NCBI GenBank assembly: GCA_029990175.1
Contig: JARKIP010000053.1
Span: 10,310,001 to 10,374,000, forward strand
DNA: 64,000 nt
Direction: 5' to 3'
From: Petunia secreta
Lineage: Eukaryota; Streptophyta; Magnoliopsida; Solanales; Solanaceae
Shown here piece by piece: positions 43,719 through 55,689 of this stretch. Positions within the stretch are counted from its first letter, which is position 1; every line of letters starts with the position of its first letter. Both the position numbers and the translations under genes were made by a program. The notes beneath the pieces are model-generated. The model saw nothing but the letters and a program-made list of their open reading frames with translations, searched no databases and was not told where the DNA came from.

Positions 43719-46548
43719 TGTAACGACCCTCAAATAGTCGTTACGGGATCCGGGATCTCGATTTGCGTGTCGACAGTCCCAAAAGCTCCGTTAGGTCATT
43801 TATGACCTGTCTGTGAAATCTGAGTCGAAACGGAGTCCGTTTGATAGGTTTTCGAGAAAAGGATCCGTTTATGAAATTCCGGAAAGGAATTTGGGGTTTC
43901 GATAGGTCGTTTTGAGTAAACGAACCCCGATGAAAAATCCGAGCGCACCGTTAGGTCCGCCTCGTCATTTATGATATGTAGCAACCTTCAAAATTGAAAA
44001 CGGACCTCGTTTGATAGGACTTTTGATAAAGTCCCCGTTTCGGAAGTTTAAAAGAGTTAAAAGAGGTTTCCGAGCTCAATTTGAGCAAATGAGCTCCGAT
44101 GAGAGATCCGAAAGTTCCATTAGGATCGTATAGTCATTTGTGACTTGTACCAACTTTCGGAATTGGATTCCGAGGTCGTTTGGTTAAATTTCGCTATTTT
44201 GGCGAAAGTAAAAAATTGAACCTTTGCCGTGGGACCCACTTTTTGAGTTCTGGAGGTCCGAATTGAGTTCCGTCTTGACGAGCATGTCACCCAAGTATTT
44301 TATGGCTTGTGTGCAAAATTTGGGATCATTCCGAGCTTCGTAGGGTCCCGTTTTGCCCCTAAAACAGTAGAAAATCTGGTGCGACTTTTCTGTTCTGTTT
44401 TGGCGCAAACAGCCGGATAAAAGCTGATTTTCCGGCCAATCCGTAAGGAATTATGAAAAACTCAAAACATGAAAGTTGTAGCCCTTTGAGTTGTGGTTCT
44501 AGTGGCACCGGTTTCAGGTCATTTGGACATTCCTATCAAAAGTTATGATTTTTTCAAAAGAAGCTGTCACAGAGGCAAAAAAAACTGCTATAAAAAGGCC
44601 ATTTCGGGCCATTTCGGTTCATATCTTATAAAAATCATTTGGTGAGCTCTTGAGGTGATTTTTGGGTATTTCTTGAAGACCCAATCATACTTACACTTAA
44701 GGTAAGCCCTTTCAATCCATCTTTATGTTGATTAACACAAGAATCAAAGGGTTGATTCTTGGAAATGGGTTAGAACCCTAGATTCTTAAGAATTGGGGAA
44801 AGACATCGAGCAAGGCTCGCATGTGGAATCTAAGTGTACTTTTGGACTCACGGGAGCGTGGGGAGTCCGGAAAAGTACATTTTGTAAATTTAGGGCTCAG
44901 CCCTACCCGGAGGCATTTTGGTAATTTTTACCCTAGGATGCCTATAGGCTTAAATAGCTATAATTGAGCACTCATATGTGCTATATCTTGTCTTAATAGA
45001 CCTAGTGGAGAGTCCTTCGCGGACAAGGCGAGCGGGAAAGGAGATTCTTCCCGGCATTTGAGCCCGAATTTCGAGGTAAGTGAGACTTGACCTCTATTGT
45101 GCTTGTGGACTCTTCCTTCATGCTAGTATGCTTCATGTACGCATATATATACCTAAAAATGGTTAGGATTAATGATGTGAATTACTTGCTATTATTGTTT
45201 GTTATAAATAGCGAGATTGTGACTCGACCGAGGTATGTGCCGGTCTAAACGCTACGTCGAGGTAGCTTAAATTTATATCGTAGTAACGCTTGCTACGCCA
45301 TGCTTAGATAGCAAGAACTTGGGACATGGCCGAGGATGTTGCCGGTATGTCATGATAAATGTCTTGCCGAGGATTTTGCCGGCTTTTGTATGATATTGGT
45401 ACTTGATTTGTTCACGTGCCGGGTTGGGTAGTGCTGTCTATACGTAACCTTGGGTTGGACGACATGGGAGTAGGGATTGTACCCCCAAACTGTGGTCGGG
45501 TTAACCTTCGCCTTACGTTCAGCTAGCATAACCAACCTGGGTTACGGTGACTGTGAAATATTATCGTTATTAATATTTCTGTTATTATTTCTGTTATTGT
45601 TATTAATGTCGTGGATATTAATACTGTAGAGGGACACTTGACAGGGGGTGTGGTGTCGCCTATACTATGAGATGTGTCACACTTGACAGGGGGTGTGGTG
45701 TGGACACTTGATCTTTGAGATGTGACACACTTGACAGGGGGTGTGGTGTGGTCACTTGATTTATTGAGATACGACGCACTTGACAGGGGGTGTGGTGCGA
45801 TCGTAGACAGATTTGAGATGAGCCAACGACTACGGGTCGTTGGTCTACTTATTCATGATTGTGATAGTGACTTCGGGTCACGGTATATGGTTGATACTTA
45901 GTAGTGGTGTTGCTAGTCCATCGTAGGTCTAGGTTAGTCAGCACGGGAGTAGAGATTGGACCTCCAAACCGCCGCTGAGTTGACCTATGCCTTACGTTGG
46001 ATGGGCATAATCCTTGAGACTTCTGGTTACTACTTGTGTGTATGGAATGTGTTACATCTATTTGTGATTTCACTACTTTATTGTATGATTACTATAGTAT
46101 GTTGTTGCTTATGATGCATGTAGCGACTTGTCCCGCAAGGGTACCTTAGCGGGCCTGTCGGTGATCTTACTGGGCTTCGGCTCATAACTTACTCTGCTAC
46201 GTGCGCAGGTCCTTCATCCAGTCAGCAGCCCGGACGTTAGCGGTTCCCGAGGCTTCTGAGACTTTTGATTGAGGTGAGCCGACCACACAGACCGTGGTGG
46301 CATACCGCCGGAGTCACTTAGAGATAGGACTCAGATTTCTTTGATGTATATTCATACTTTATTGAGTCACTCTTAGAATGCTCCAATTCTTTTGTGGATA
46401 TATTCTTTTGGACTTCACCCTTTTATATTTATATATCCATTTATGATCTTTTCACATTATTGTTCTTTTCCGCATCTTGTTTCATTGGTTCGCCTAGGCA
46501 AATGTTGTTTAGGTGCCATCACGAGCCCTTGGAAATTGGGTCGTGACA
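43719..46548 (+). mobile_element. Solo LTR, Tekay/Del type, 2.83 kb
   Basis: It begins TGTAACGACC and ends GGGTCGTGACA, the hallmark ends of long Tekay/Del LTRs. The perfect TSD CAAGA lies at 43714-43718 and 46549-46553. No internal domain is present, so it arose by LTR-LTR recombination. It sits in the internal region of the copia element. Confidence 0.9.
45625..45800. repeat. Four-copy ~50 bp tandem repeat within the solo LTR
   Basis: (A/G)CACTTGACAGGGGGTGTGG recurs four times (from about 45632, 45669, 45729 and 45777). The spacers between copies are related (GATxTTTGAGAT(G/A)(T/C)GA). Confidence 0.85.
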
Positions 46549-46869
46549 CAAGAGGCTCTTGAGACTCTAGATATGTCTATGATGTTTCCTAAAAGTAGCA
46601 TTACATTCCATTGTAGTTGGTACGCTATGACATCTGTGATCCAAATTATGAAATTATTATAAGTCAGTTACTTATATTCATATAAGTTATGGATAAATGA
46701 AAACTCAATTCTTTTTTACTCTTGAGTTTGTGCTGCTTTTGTACATAAATCATTTTTCCTACACGGAAAATTAGTTCCAAGGGATAGGGAGTGTACCTTA
46801 TGATACTCTATGTAGTCCAGGGTTTATATGTTCATAAGTGAACGACACAATAGTGGCACTGTAACTAAA

Positions 46870-48130
46870 TTTGGATCACATGATGTTACATTCTTAGAGA
46901 ATGTCTTTCCTAAGTAGGGTGAGATAGGTTATAGCGTGTCTCTTCATGAAACTGTGGATCAATTTGCTTCCGCTTATGACAGTCAAAATGAATCCGAGTA
47001 AGAGTCACTTTGGTGATAATGGATATGTTCCGTTAGCACCAAGATGACTAAAATTTATTTTATATTGCTGGTCCCAGTGGGAGTAACTATCAATTGATAA
47101 ATCAATTTATCAATCTCAACCTCGACGAATGAGTCGTCTACATATTCCCCATCGTCGATTTGAGATCGAAGGGGAAGCATATATAGTTACTCCACAAGAT
47201 GAATAAGAGCAACGAAAGATAAAATTAGGCTCTTAAATACCCTGCTAAGGATAAGGGGTACCTAGAACAATGGAACATGAAATGGAGTTAGTGAAACCAA
47301 ACCAAGAGTTGGATTGGTTAATCTACCTTTTGAGCCTAACGCCATTGGGAATAAGTGGGCTCTCAATATTTGCGAAAGACTTGTGGTATTGAAAAAATAT
47401 GGGTGAATTCTTAAAGTTCAGATTTCAAGAGATCGTTCAAAGGGATTGTTGTCTCTTTCAGAAAAATCTTATATTAGGAAATTTTCTTGAACGATTTTAT
47501 ATGCAATAGTGCAAACCCATTAATACTCCTATTTCTAGAGGTGAAGTTTCTAGTGGGAGGATGTGTCCTCGAGAATCCACAAGAATATGATATGGAAAGG
47601 AATACCGAAAAGCAGAAAGGATACTGAGATATCTTAAAGGTACTTGTGATTATCCTTGTAAAGTAAAGGAAAGGATCTACAACTCAAAGGCTATACTAAC
47701 GATAATTGAGAAGGAGATTTAGATGAGAGAAAATCTAAATCTGAGTATGTCCTTCTTTGCTAAACAATAGCGATGTGTATATTGTTTGTGTAGCAAGAAA
47801 CAATCTTCAACCTTATTTATAAAGTAAGCTGAATTTCTAGTGCTTTCGGCAACTGTGCAGAGCTGTTTGGCTTAAATGTCTTTATGATAAATTTGGGTGT
47901 GTTGGATAGCGTGCTATTGAATTAGTGACAATCACGTGTGATAGTCAAGTCTCAATAGCTTACACAAAAGTCCCATGTATCATTAGAAGAAAAACCATAC
48001 TGATATAAGTATAATTTTCTTAGATACATAGTTGTACATAGAAAAGTGAACATGAAATACATCTCGACACATATAGTAAAACCCATAGAATTTGGTGCTT
48101 ATGAATGATATATGAGGTCATTGGGTTTGC
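46870..48130 (+). pseudogene. copia pol remnant (integrase tail, RT, RNase H)
   Basis: In order: FLENVFPK and GEIGYS (46895, end of integrase); a linker with PHRRFEIEGEAYIVTP-like sequence (47140); MEHEMELVKPNQ (47275), the usual RT entry; VQISRDRSKGLLSLS and SYIRKFLERF (47420-47500); GKDLQLKGYT and GDLDERKSKSEYV (47670-47745, RNase H with GYTDADW decayed); TITCDSQVSIAYTK (47930); and a final MRSLGL (48113). Frame changes and stops are abundant. Lineage within Ty1/copia was not determined. Confidence 0.75.
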
Positions 48131-48139
48131 GTAGATGTT

Positions 48140-49160
48140 GATGTATTTATATTAAATTTTTCCAAACATGTTCACATAAAACTGCATTATTAGAGTTAAT
48201 ATAGTTGAAGCCTAAATTGTTTATGGTTGGTTCATATACATAGAATGGTTTTATGTTCAGTACATAAATTAGAAGTATGTCAGACAGACAAAATGGTTGG
48301 CCTATACACACAGGCAACCGTCTCTATTTTCTAGGTGACTAATAGGGATGAGACAATTTATAAACTTATTGTTATCCGAGGTGATAATGATAGAGAGCTT
48401 GAAGTTGAAGTTTATAATAAGAATGTCGCATGTTTTTTTGGTTAATCATATTTGATTAATGAGTCTGTCTTAATGCCAGATGTGAGTTCTGATGGATAAA
48501 TGTATAAGTAGATGTGTGAACTCAAAGTTAGACATGAGTTGTTTGAACTATCATCTGCACCATATTTTTTATTTGTGAAAGACATACGCTCCACGAGAAA
48601 GGAGTCAATACTGTGGTACGTGATTCATACCACGTATGCATAAAGTGACCTATGGGCGATACAAGTTTAATCTCTACTTGTTTATCGTGTGAAGCCCTGA
48701 AAATTATAAGTAATTTTCTTTCTTTGTACCCTCATGACTTTGACCAGTTTCTCGAGATTCAATTTGGTGTTTGTTATCTTAGGGTGTTGCCAAGATATCA
48801 TGGATGATTCGGTCTGGTGGGACATTTCTAGAAAATCAAGTCAGATTGAGATTAAGAGATTCTTGAGATGAGGAAGATCATCAATGAGTATTATCACATT
48901 AATTGTGTTCATTGTTTAACCCATTATGTTTGTCTTTACGACAAGAACATAATGATGAACTCAACATAATACAAAGAGATTGAGAGAGATGTGAATGTGA
49001 TAAATGATCTAGGGTACTGCATACTACAATCTACACCAAGTTTGATGTTATATATTCCTAACTGATGTATAGCAACAAAGCTCTCGAAGTATGCACTGGT
49101 CACACGGTCTAGTCGTTATGTATGGATGTTACAGATTAGGAATGAGAGTTGACCCACTAT
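48140..49160 (+). other. copia 3' internal region, no coding similarity
   Basis: About 1 kb between the end of pol and the 3' LTR with no recognisable frame. It is purine-rich near 48850 and ends with the polypurine tract at about 49163-49174. Confidence 0.4.
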
Positions 49161-49174
49161 GTGTGAGTGAGGGA

Positions 49175-49689
49175 TATTGGAAATTGGACTTGGGGCACCC
49201 ATGTGGGTCAAGCCATATCCATGTCCAAATATATAATTATATATATATACTTGTGATATATATTATAATATAAAGGAAAAAGAAAGGAAAGACACAACCA
49301 TTAGGAAACTCTTTTAAAAAGTTATGTCTCCTGGTAATGATAAAAAGGAAGTCCTAATCAGTTAGGAACTCTCTAAGTAATCTGTGTATTATTCCAGACC
49401 AAAAAAAAAAAAAAAGCAAAAGGCTTTTTCCGTCTTCTTCCTTATAATCCAAAAACTCACTCTCTTCTTCTATGCAAGAACTACTATGGTAGATTCCTAA
49501 AAGATCACCAAGAAGACACTGGTGATCTTCTATATGAATTGGAACATCTTCTGTAACCAAGTACGACTTAAAATATGGTCTAATCTTTACAGTTCGTGTT
49601 TTATACATATGAGTGTATTGTAGACTAGTGAAACAAATACGGTAAGACCCTGGGCAATTGTATGTTCTTGGATTGTATGAAATCTTTCA
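49175..49689 (+). repeat. copia 3' LTR
   Basis: 515 bp. It starts TATTGGAAATTGG (TG to TA at the first dinucleotide) and ends TTTCA. It serves as the empty-site reference for the MITE in the 5' LTR. Confidence 0.9.
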
Positions 49690-49694
49690 GGATT

Positions 49695-49970
49695 GTCCAT
49701 CAAAAGGAGGAAAATGACTTTCATTGCTTATGGGAAGTCATTTTCCTTACAAAGTATCGTAATATTAACTACAATTTTACTTACTTGAGATATTTACCTC
49801 AACTAACAGTTTGACATTGTTATTGATCTCTACATACTCGAGTTTCATCAAAACCTCACCAGTTGGATGATTTTATTACTATATTTCAAGAAATTATTTT
49901 CAATTCACCAACCAAATACTAGGAAATATTTTCAGGAAAAATGAGTTTCATCGTACCTAGCACACCCTAA
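49695..49970. other. Possible hAT-like MITE remnant
   Basis: It contains GAAAATGACTTTC/GGAAGTCATTTTCC and ends in TAGCACACCCTAA, resembling the right end of the neighbouring MITE. The left end was not found. Confidence 0.35.
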
Positions 49971-50750
49971 AGGGTGTGTTCGGTATGGGAGAAAACATTT
50001 TTCAAAAAATATTTTCTCATTTGTTCTCATGTTTAGTTGGGAAAATATTTTCCTTCACAACTTATTTTCCTCCAAATGATGGAAAATGTTTTCTCCAAAA
50101 ATTATTGAGAAAACATTTTCCTTAACTCTCACAAACCCCTAACCCTACACTGTCCCTGCCCTCAAAACTCATCTCTAACCCATGCCGCCCTAAAACCCCA
50201 CCATTAACCCATGCTTCCCCAAAAACACCCACTCTACACCACACGCACAACCCTCCACCCCCTAACCCCCACACCATGTCATTCGACATACTCATCGTCG
50301 TCCGCCGTATCGGGGACAGAAACCCTAACTTCTATTTCAAGCTCGCCATCAACCTCACTACAACCATCAGAATCTCCACGGAGTGTCAACCTCTAGTCGC
50401 TTACACACCACTCTCCCCGATCTAGATTCAAGGCATCGGGTAGGGTGGTGGTCGGGAAGGGGTGGTTTAGGGTGGGGTTAGTGTTCGGGTGAAGCCTGGT
50501 GGGTGGTTGGGGTGGGGTGGCGATTTTGGAGTGAAGGGAGGAGTGATTGATTGGGGTGAGTATGTTTTGGGGTTGGGTAGGGGTGGAGTGAAGAGGGGGT
50601 TGGGTGAATGATGAGAAGTGGGGTAGGGGGTGAATTGAAAGAAAATTTCTTTTTTTTTTTTTTACTATTTTGAAACCAAACACCAGAAAATGAGAAAAAA
50701 ATTATTGATTTTTCAAGAAAATATTTTTCTCTGTACCAAACACACCCTAA
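49971..50750. mobile_element. hAT-type non-autonomous element with C-rich and G-rich arms
   Basis: The left end AGGGTGTGTTCGGTA and the right end, inverted, TTAGGGTGTGTTTGGTA are typical hAT MITE termini in plants, followed inward on both sides by GAGAAAA(C/T)ATTTT. The interior has a C-rich half (50110-50330) and a G-rich half (50435-50640). An 8-bp target duplication could not be assigned. Confidence 0.65.
50454..50477 (+). other. Potential G-quadruplex
   Basis: Four G-runs of three or four (GGG, GGGG, GGG, GGGG) have loops of 2, 7 and 1 bases, and further G-runs continue to about 50640. Confidence 0.5.
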
Positions 50751-50910
50751 GTGTAAATTCCTCGATATGTTAGATTTATACATACAGTAAATTGCAAGTA
50801 AACAACTCCCATCTTAAGTTTTTCATTGAGACACAATGGACGGATGGGATTAGTATAAATCTTACTCTGTTTGATTTGGAATTTTTTTTATATTTACAGG
50901 CTTACATTGG

Positions 50911-51285
50911 GTAAAAGTGCAGACATAGCCACTTTTGCCAGTGGTCTTTAGTTTGAGGCCACTTTTTTATTGGCTTTGCATGAGAGGCCACTTTTTGGAA
51001 CTTCAATCCTTGTGGGTTGAACTTCACACAAGTTCAGCTCGCAAGGGTTGAAGTTCAACTCAGCCCACAAGGGTTTAAGTTTACGCATCTATACCTAAAA
51101 GCTCAACCCTTACGGATTGAAGTTGAACTTCATAACTTAGGCATGAAGTTCAACCCACAAAGTTTGAATTTCAGCCCATAAAGATTGAATTTCCAAAAAG
51201 TGACCTCTCATGTAAAACCAATAAAAAAAAGTGGCTTCAAACCAAATACCAGTGGCAAAAGTTGCATGTGGGTGAAATTTTTACC
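50911..51285. mobile_element. Fold-back MITE (MULE-related), 375 bp
   Basis: The 9-bp direct repeat TTACATTGG lies at 50902-50910 and 51286-51294. The ends GTAAAAGTGC and, inverted, GGTAAAAATTTCACCC continue as a long terminal inverted repeat of about 90 bp (both arms have AGTTTGA/GTTTGAAGCCACTTTTTT and CATGAGAGG(C/T)CACTTTTTGG). The interior consists of AACTTCAA / TTGAAGTT motifs. It is the same family as 35412-35769. Confidence 0.85.
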
Positions 51286-51329
51286 TTACATTGGATCATT
51301 TTTGGATGAAAACATAAACCGAGAAAGTG

Positions 51330-51480
51330 GGTGTACACCTGAAATGGGCAAAGTGTACAAAAGGCCACTTTTGACACTGGTCTTAGGACAAAAGCCACTA
51401 ATACCAAAATATTTACTTTGTGGCCGCTTACATTACACCCACCATAAATGGAAAAAGCAAAAAAACTAAATTACCCCTCA
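51330..51480 (+). promoter_or_regulatory. Putative MULE terminal/promoter region
   Basis: GGGCAAAGTGTACAAAAGGC then CACTTTTGACACTGGTCTTA resembles the MITE arms (GGGCAAAGTGTAC and GGCCACTTTT). CATATATAAACAACCC at about 51484 is a good TATA box for the transposase gene. The exact element end and its target duplication were not found. Confidence 0.5.
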
Positions 51481-51639
51481 CTTCATATATAAACAACCCG
51501 GTTTGTTATTTCTCTGTTCCCGTGCTTCTGTTGAATTCTCTTAATTCAATTTTCTTCACCAATCTCGCTTTTCAATTTTCTTCACAAGTTTCACTTAAAA
51601 ATTGTAAGTATTCTACGTTTCAGTTTTACATTATGCTGC

Positions 51640-52430
51640 ATTAGAACTGAATTTGAACTAAGTTCAATCCATGTGAACTGAATTTCAGAGAAATTCATTT
51701 AAAATTTAGTAGTTTTAATACCACGATGTGACGTTGATGACTGAACTTCAGTATCGCCATTGTCGTGTTAAGTATTAGCACACTAGCACTGAAGTTTGAA
51801 CTAAAATTCAGTTCATTATGACTGAACTTCTGTACTTAAGGACTGAAAGTTCATTCATAAACTGAAAAAAGCAACCTCAGGACTTGGCGATTGGTTATCG
51901 CTAGTGTCGTGTTAAGTATCAGTACCACTAGCACTGAAGTTTGAACTAAATTCAGTTCATTAAGACTGAACTTCATTACTTAAGTCCTGAAAAGTTCATT
52001 TATAAACTAAATTTAGGGAGAGAGCTTTCAACACAGGCCATATAGATAGAACTTAGTTCAATCCTTATACATAGAACTTAAGTCCACATGAACTCAACTT
52101 CAATCCACAGAGGGTGGAGCTTTCAACGGTCTTATGGATAGAACTTACTCCAATCCTTATGCATAGAACTTAAGTCCATATGGACTGAACTTTAAATCCA
52201 TAATGGGAGAGTTTTCAAACAGCCTTACGAATAGAAGTTCAGCGCCATATAGATAGAACTTAGTTCAATCCTTATGGATAGAACTTAAGTCCATTAAGAC
52301 TGAACTTCAGTGCTTAAGGACTGAAAGTTCATTTTATAAACTGAAAGAAGCAATCTCAGGACTTGGTGATTACTTATCGCCATTGTTATTAAGACTGAAC
52401 TTCATACTAACACAATTCTTTCTTTGGTTT
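51640..52430. repeat. GAACTTCAGT motif-rich region upstream of the MULE first exon
   Basis: Many copies of (T/A)GAACTTCAGT, ACTTAAG(T/G) and GATAGAACTTA occur. A direct duplication covers GCAACCTCAGGACTTGG(C/T)GATT (51870 and 52350), and TCAGTACC/CACTAGCACTGAAGTTT repeats at 51785 and 51925. Non-coding. Confidence 0.65.
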
Positions 52431-52445
52431 ACTTATTCAATGCAG

Positions 52446-55430
52446 AAAGGCTACAGTTTGTTTGGTTATTTCTTTCAATGGTGATTGGACAAAAGATTAC
52501 GAGTACTTGGATCATGAAACAAAACTTCTACTTGTTAATGAAATGATCGAACTCAGAACTTTTGTGGACAAGATTTACGAAGCAACACATTTCACTGAAG
52601 CTCTGAATATATGGTTTGATATTAGAATGGATTTGAGGATAGGAATGCTTGTAACTACAGAAGAAGAACTCAGGACATGTATGCAATTGTTGAAGAATGA
52701 TCCGTCTTTCAAGAATAGCCGTTTCGTGATTGACAAGGTACAGAAGCAAACTCCATGCACAAAGGTTCCATACAAAGAGGGGAACCTGATAATGCAGATT
52801 GATGGTAATCAAGAAATTGAAGAGAATCATACTCCATGCACAGAGCTTCCATAACAAGAGGGGGACTTGATTATGCAGATCGACTGCAATCTAGAAATTG
52901 AAAAACCTGGCATTGTTGAGACACGCTTATAAGCTCTTGCAGTAGTTTGAAACAGACTTATCACTGTGGTTCACGTTCTTTTGGTTTAGGTTCTTTTCAA
53001 AGTGGTAGATGCATATACCATGGTGGCTATCAGGATAAACTTTTGCAATTCCATGCGCAATTGATTTGTTTCTGTCTGACAGAAACACCAGTTCAGCACG
53101 GGTACCTATTGTCTTTCGCAGCTCAGTGAAGAACCAAGTGTAAGTTTCATTATTTTCTCAGTCTGCAATCCTAAAAGCTAGAGGGAATAGTTGATTATTT
53201 GCATCTTTTGCTATCGCAATGATGAGAACATCTAGATATTTCGCCTTCAGAAATGTTGCATCTGCTGCTATGAATGGTCGACAATACCTCCAACCATCTA
53301 TTGATGGCTTGAAAGCAACAAACATATACATAAACCTGAAACATTTTAACATAGGACAAATTGAATTCTTAGAAAATTTTGAATTTCGTATAGGCATCGA
53401 ATTCTTTTTTGAGAAATGCTTACCGATTAAGACTGTCTATCTTTATGTTAGTATGTGCGCCTGGATTTCTCTATTTCAACACATGCAAGTATGAAGGGAG
53501 GAGATAATAATGCTCATCAGGCCATCCCCTAATCAATGCGTTTGATGCTTGAATTGAACGCCATGCTTTATGATATCCTATTTCAACCCCATGTATTCTT
53601 CTTATTTCGTTGACAATAAATATTGGTCTAACTTCTGTTCTGTTGTCTCGGATATTTTCAAGAAAGTATTCACTTATCAATGTTGACGTGGCATGTTTTT
53701 GATCAGCCTTCTTAATGTCAACAAAGCATTTATGTATATTTTGTAACTTAATTACCTTAAATAGTATGGAATCTTTTATCCTTCTGGCACGAATGTTCCA
53801 ATCACAGTTGGGATCGATGCATTTCAGTTCATATGTCGTTTTATTTGATCTAATAACCTTGAACTCAAAATGCTGTTTGATTGCCATCTTGACAAAATAC
53901 TTCATCAAGGTTTCCTTGTTGTCAAATGTTGAGTATGGTGCTAATATCTTTCGATGATACATCTCCTGTTAATATCATCGCTGGAGATTGTTTCTGTTTT
54001 ACCCTGGACCTTTTTCATTTGCTCTTGGCAGATGATGTGCTATGAGGGCATTCAACTGTTGGCACTGGTGACTAATATTGAGTATTATTTGTTTGCAGTG
54101 AAGACTTTTATTATTTCATGTCCCAATTAGAGGGAATGGATAGAAACACACTCAACTACATAATGGAAGAACCACCTGAAAGATGGGCTAGATCTTACTC
54201 ACCGAGGCGACGATATGATATGCTTACAACAAATATGGTTGAGTCGATGAGTTTTTCATTACTTGAAGCAAGAGAGTTTCCCATTTTAAGCCTTTTGGAT
54301 TTAATCATAGTTAAGAAGCAGAAATAGTTTTGTGAAAGAAGAACTACTGCTCAAGAGACTTTTCATAGCTTATCAAGGTGGTCAGAAGATGAAATGAACA
54401 AGAAGATTCAACTGGCCTTCACAATAAATGTAAGTATAGAGAACTAGACTCGCGCCAAAATTCACTGAAAAATTGACTATAAGTAGACTAAAATATGCAA
54501 TCCTAATAGTGTCTAAAAATACAGATAAAGAAGGGTGAAGATCAGTCCACGTAGACTGAAAATTCAGGACTTGTTCTTCCCCCTTGCATTACTTATATAT
54601 CCTATTTATGTCTGTGGATAGAACTTCAGATCGTATGGGTAGAGGAGTTCAATCCCTGTGAATAGAGAACTTCAGATCATAAGGAGGTAGGAGGGGAGTT
54701 CAATCCCTGTGGATAGAACCTCAGATCATAGGGGGGTAGGGGAGTTCAATCACCGTGGATAAAACATCAGTAAAAAAAGGGAGAGGGGGTTCAACCTTTA
54801 AGGATAGAACTTCCGTACATAAGATTGAACTCCCAGTCCATAAAATTTGAACTTCAATCAATCCATTATAACTGTAATCATGAACTCTTGCTCTGAGTTA
54901 GTAATAGCCGATTTAAATACCATCTCTACTGACTTTCAAAAGTTATTAATTTTCATTTCATATAGGTATTTTCAACAGGTACATCAACATTCAATGTGCA
55001 AGATGAAGGAAAAAGCTTCAATATCGACTTAAAGTATAGGACGTGTGACTGTCTTAAATTCCAGACTGATGAACTCCCATATGTACATGCAATTGCATGC
55101 ATTGAGAAAAATACCTGGTGAAATCTAAGTTCTGCTCAAAATGTATTCACGAGACTTTTGGTTAAACGCATATCAAGGTGAGGTGAATATGATAGGGCAC
55201 AAAAGCTCTTGGAATGTACCAGATACCGTGAAAAGCCAAAGAATAGAAACTCCTAATGTCAAAATACAATGAGGGAGAAGGAAAACAAAGAGATACATCT
55301 CGCTTGCTGAGGCTGTACGAGTCAAATCAAACAAATGTAGTCGATGCAAAATCAAAGGACATGATAGAACCTCATGCACAAATACTCCAGTACTCCGACC
55401 TTATTCAAGGATATATAGGTACTGCTACTT
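52446..55430 (+). pseudogene. Mutator-like (MULE) transposase with inverted central segment
   Basis: The plus strand encodes the ends and the minus strand the middle. N-terminal exon (acceptor at 52445): CLVISFNGDWTKDYEYLDHE ... DPSF, a plant MULE N-terminal domain. Inverted segment, minus, about 53968-52925: the DNA-binding region (HFEFKVIRSNKTTYELKC, RRIHGVEIGYHKAWRS, LPSYLHVLK); a GT-AG intron 53423-53336; then the MULE catalytic domain (AADATFLK, PLAFRIAD, LVFLSDRNKSI, HHGICIYHFEKNL). The plus strand then resumes at 54098: MDRNTLNYIMEEPPERWARS and RYDMLTTNMVESMSF; intron 54430-54966; a SWIM-like finger (CDCLKFQTDELPYVHA, third Cys now Tyr) and a C-terminal knuckle CSRCKIKGHDRTSC (55340). 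Stops include a TAG for Trp at 54325. It is inactive as arranged. Confidence 0.8.
52925..53968 (-). pseudogene. Inverted DNA-binding and catalytic exons of the MULE transposase
   Basis: This is the segment that completes the transposase but lies in the opposite orientation. Its coding start has a good acceptor (ATTAACAG) at about 53968, so the right breakpoint probably falls in an intron. The left breakpoint lies near 52920, just after NYCKSL-like sequence. Three in-frame stops are seen: near 53470 (after YLHVLK), near 53158 (after FRIAD) and at the edge. Confidence 0.75.
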
Positions 55431-55689
55431 CCTTCATTATCCATAAACTTTTTCTTTATTTACTAAATATTTCCCTCCTACTAATTTGATTTCTTCTTTT
55501 TGTTGCATGAAACGCTTGGTGGTGAATGATGGTGCAGAAATAAATGAAGACAAATCAAAAATTGCTGATAATTTCTTATCAACATTCAAAATATGAACTC
55601 AAAACTTTGACTGCAGTTTATTATAATTTGTTTGGATGGTTTTTCATGTTCTTTAACTATTTTTTAATAAGTTTAATACTAGTATTTGA

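Larger units (their letters stand above)
40311..49689 (+). mobile_element. Ty1/copia retrotransposon, decayed, with three nested insertions
   Basis: The 5' LTR (40311-41485) begins TGTTGGAAATTGG and ends TTCA; the 3' LTR is 49175-49689. The perfect TSD GGATT lies at 40306-40310 and 49690-49694. The primer-binding site follows at 41487, and a purine-rich tract (GTGAGTGAGGGA) precedes the 3' LTR. Only the C-terminal part of pol is recognisable (46880-48130). Insertions are a MULE-type MITE in the 5' LTR, a Stowaway MITE at 42424 and a solo LTR at 43719-46548. Gag and most of the integrase seem to be lost. Confidence 0.9.
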
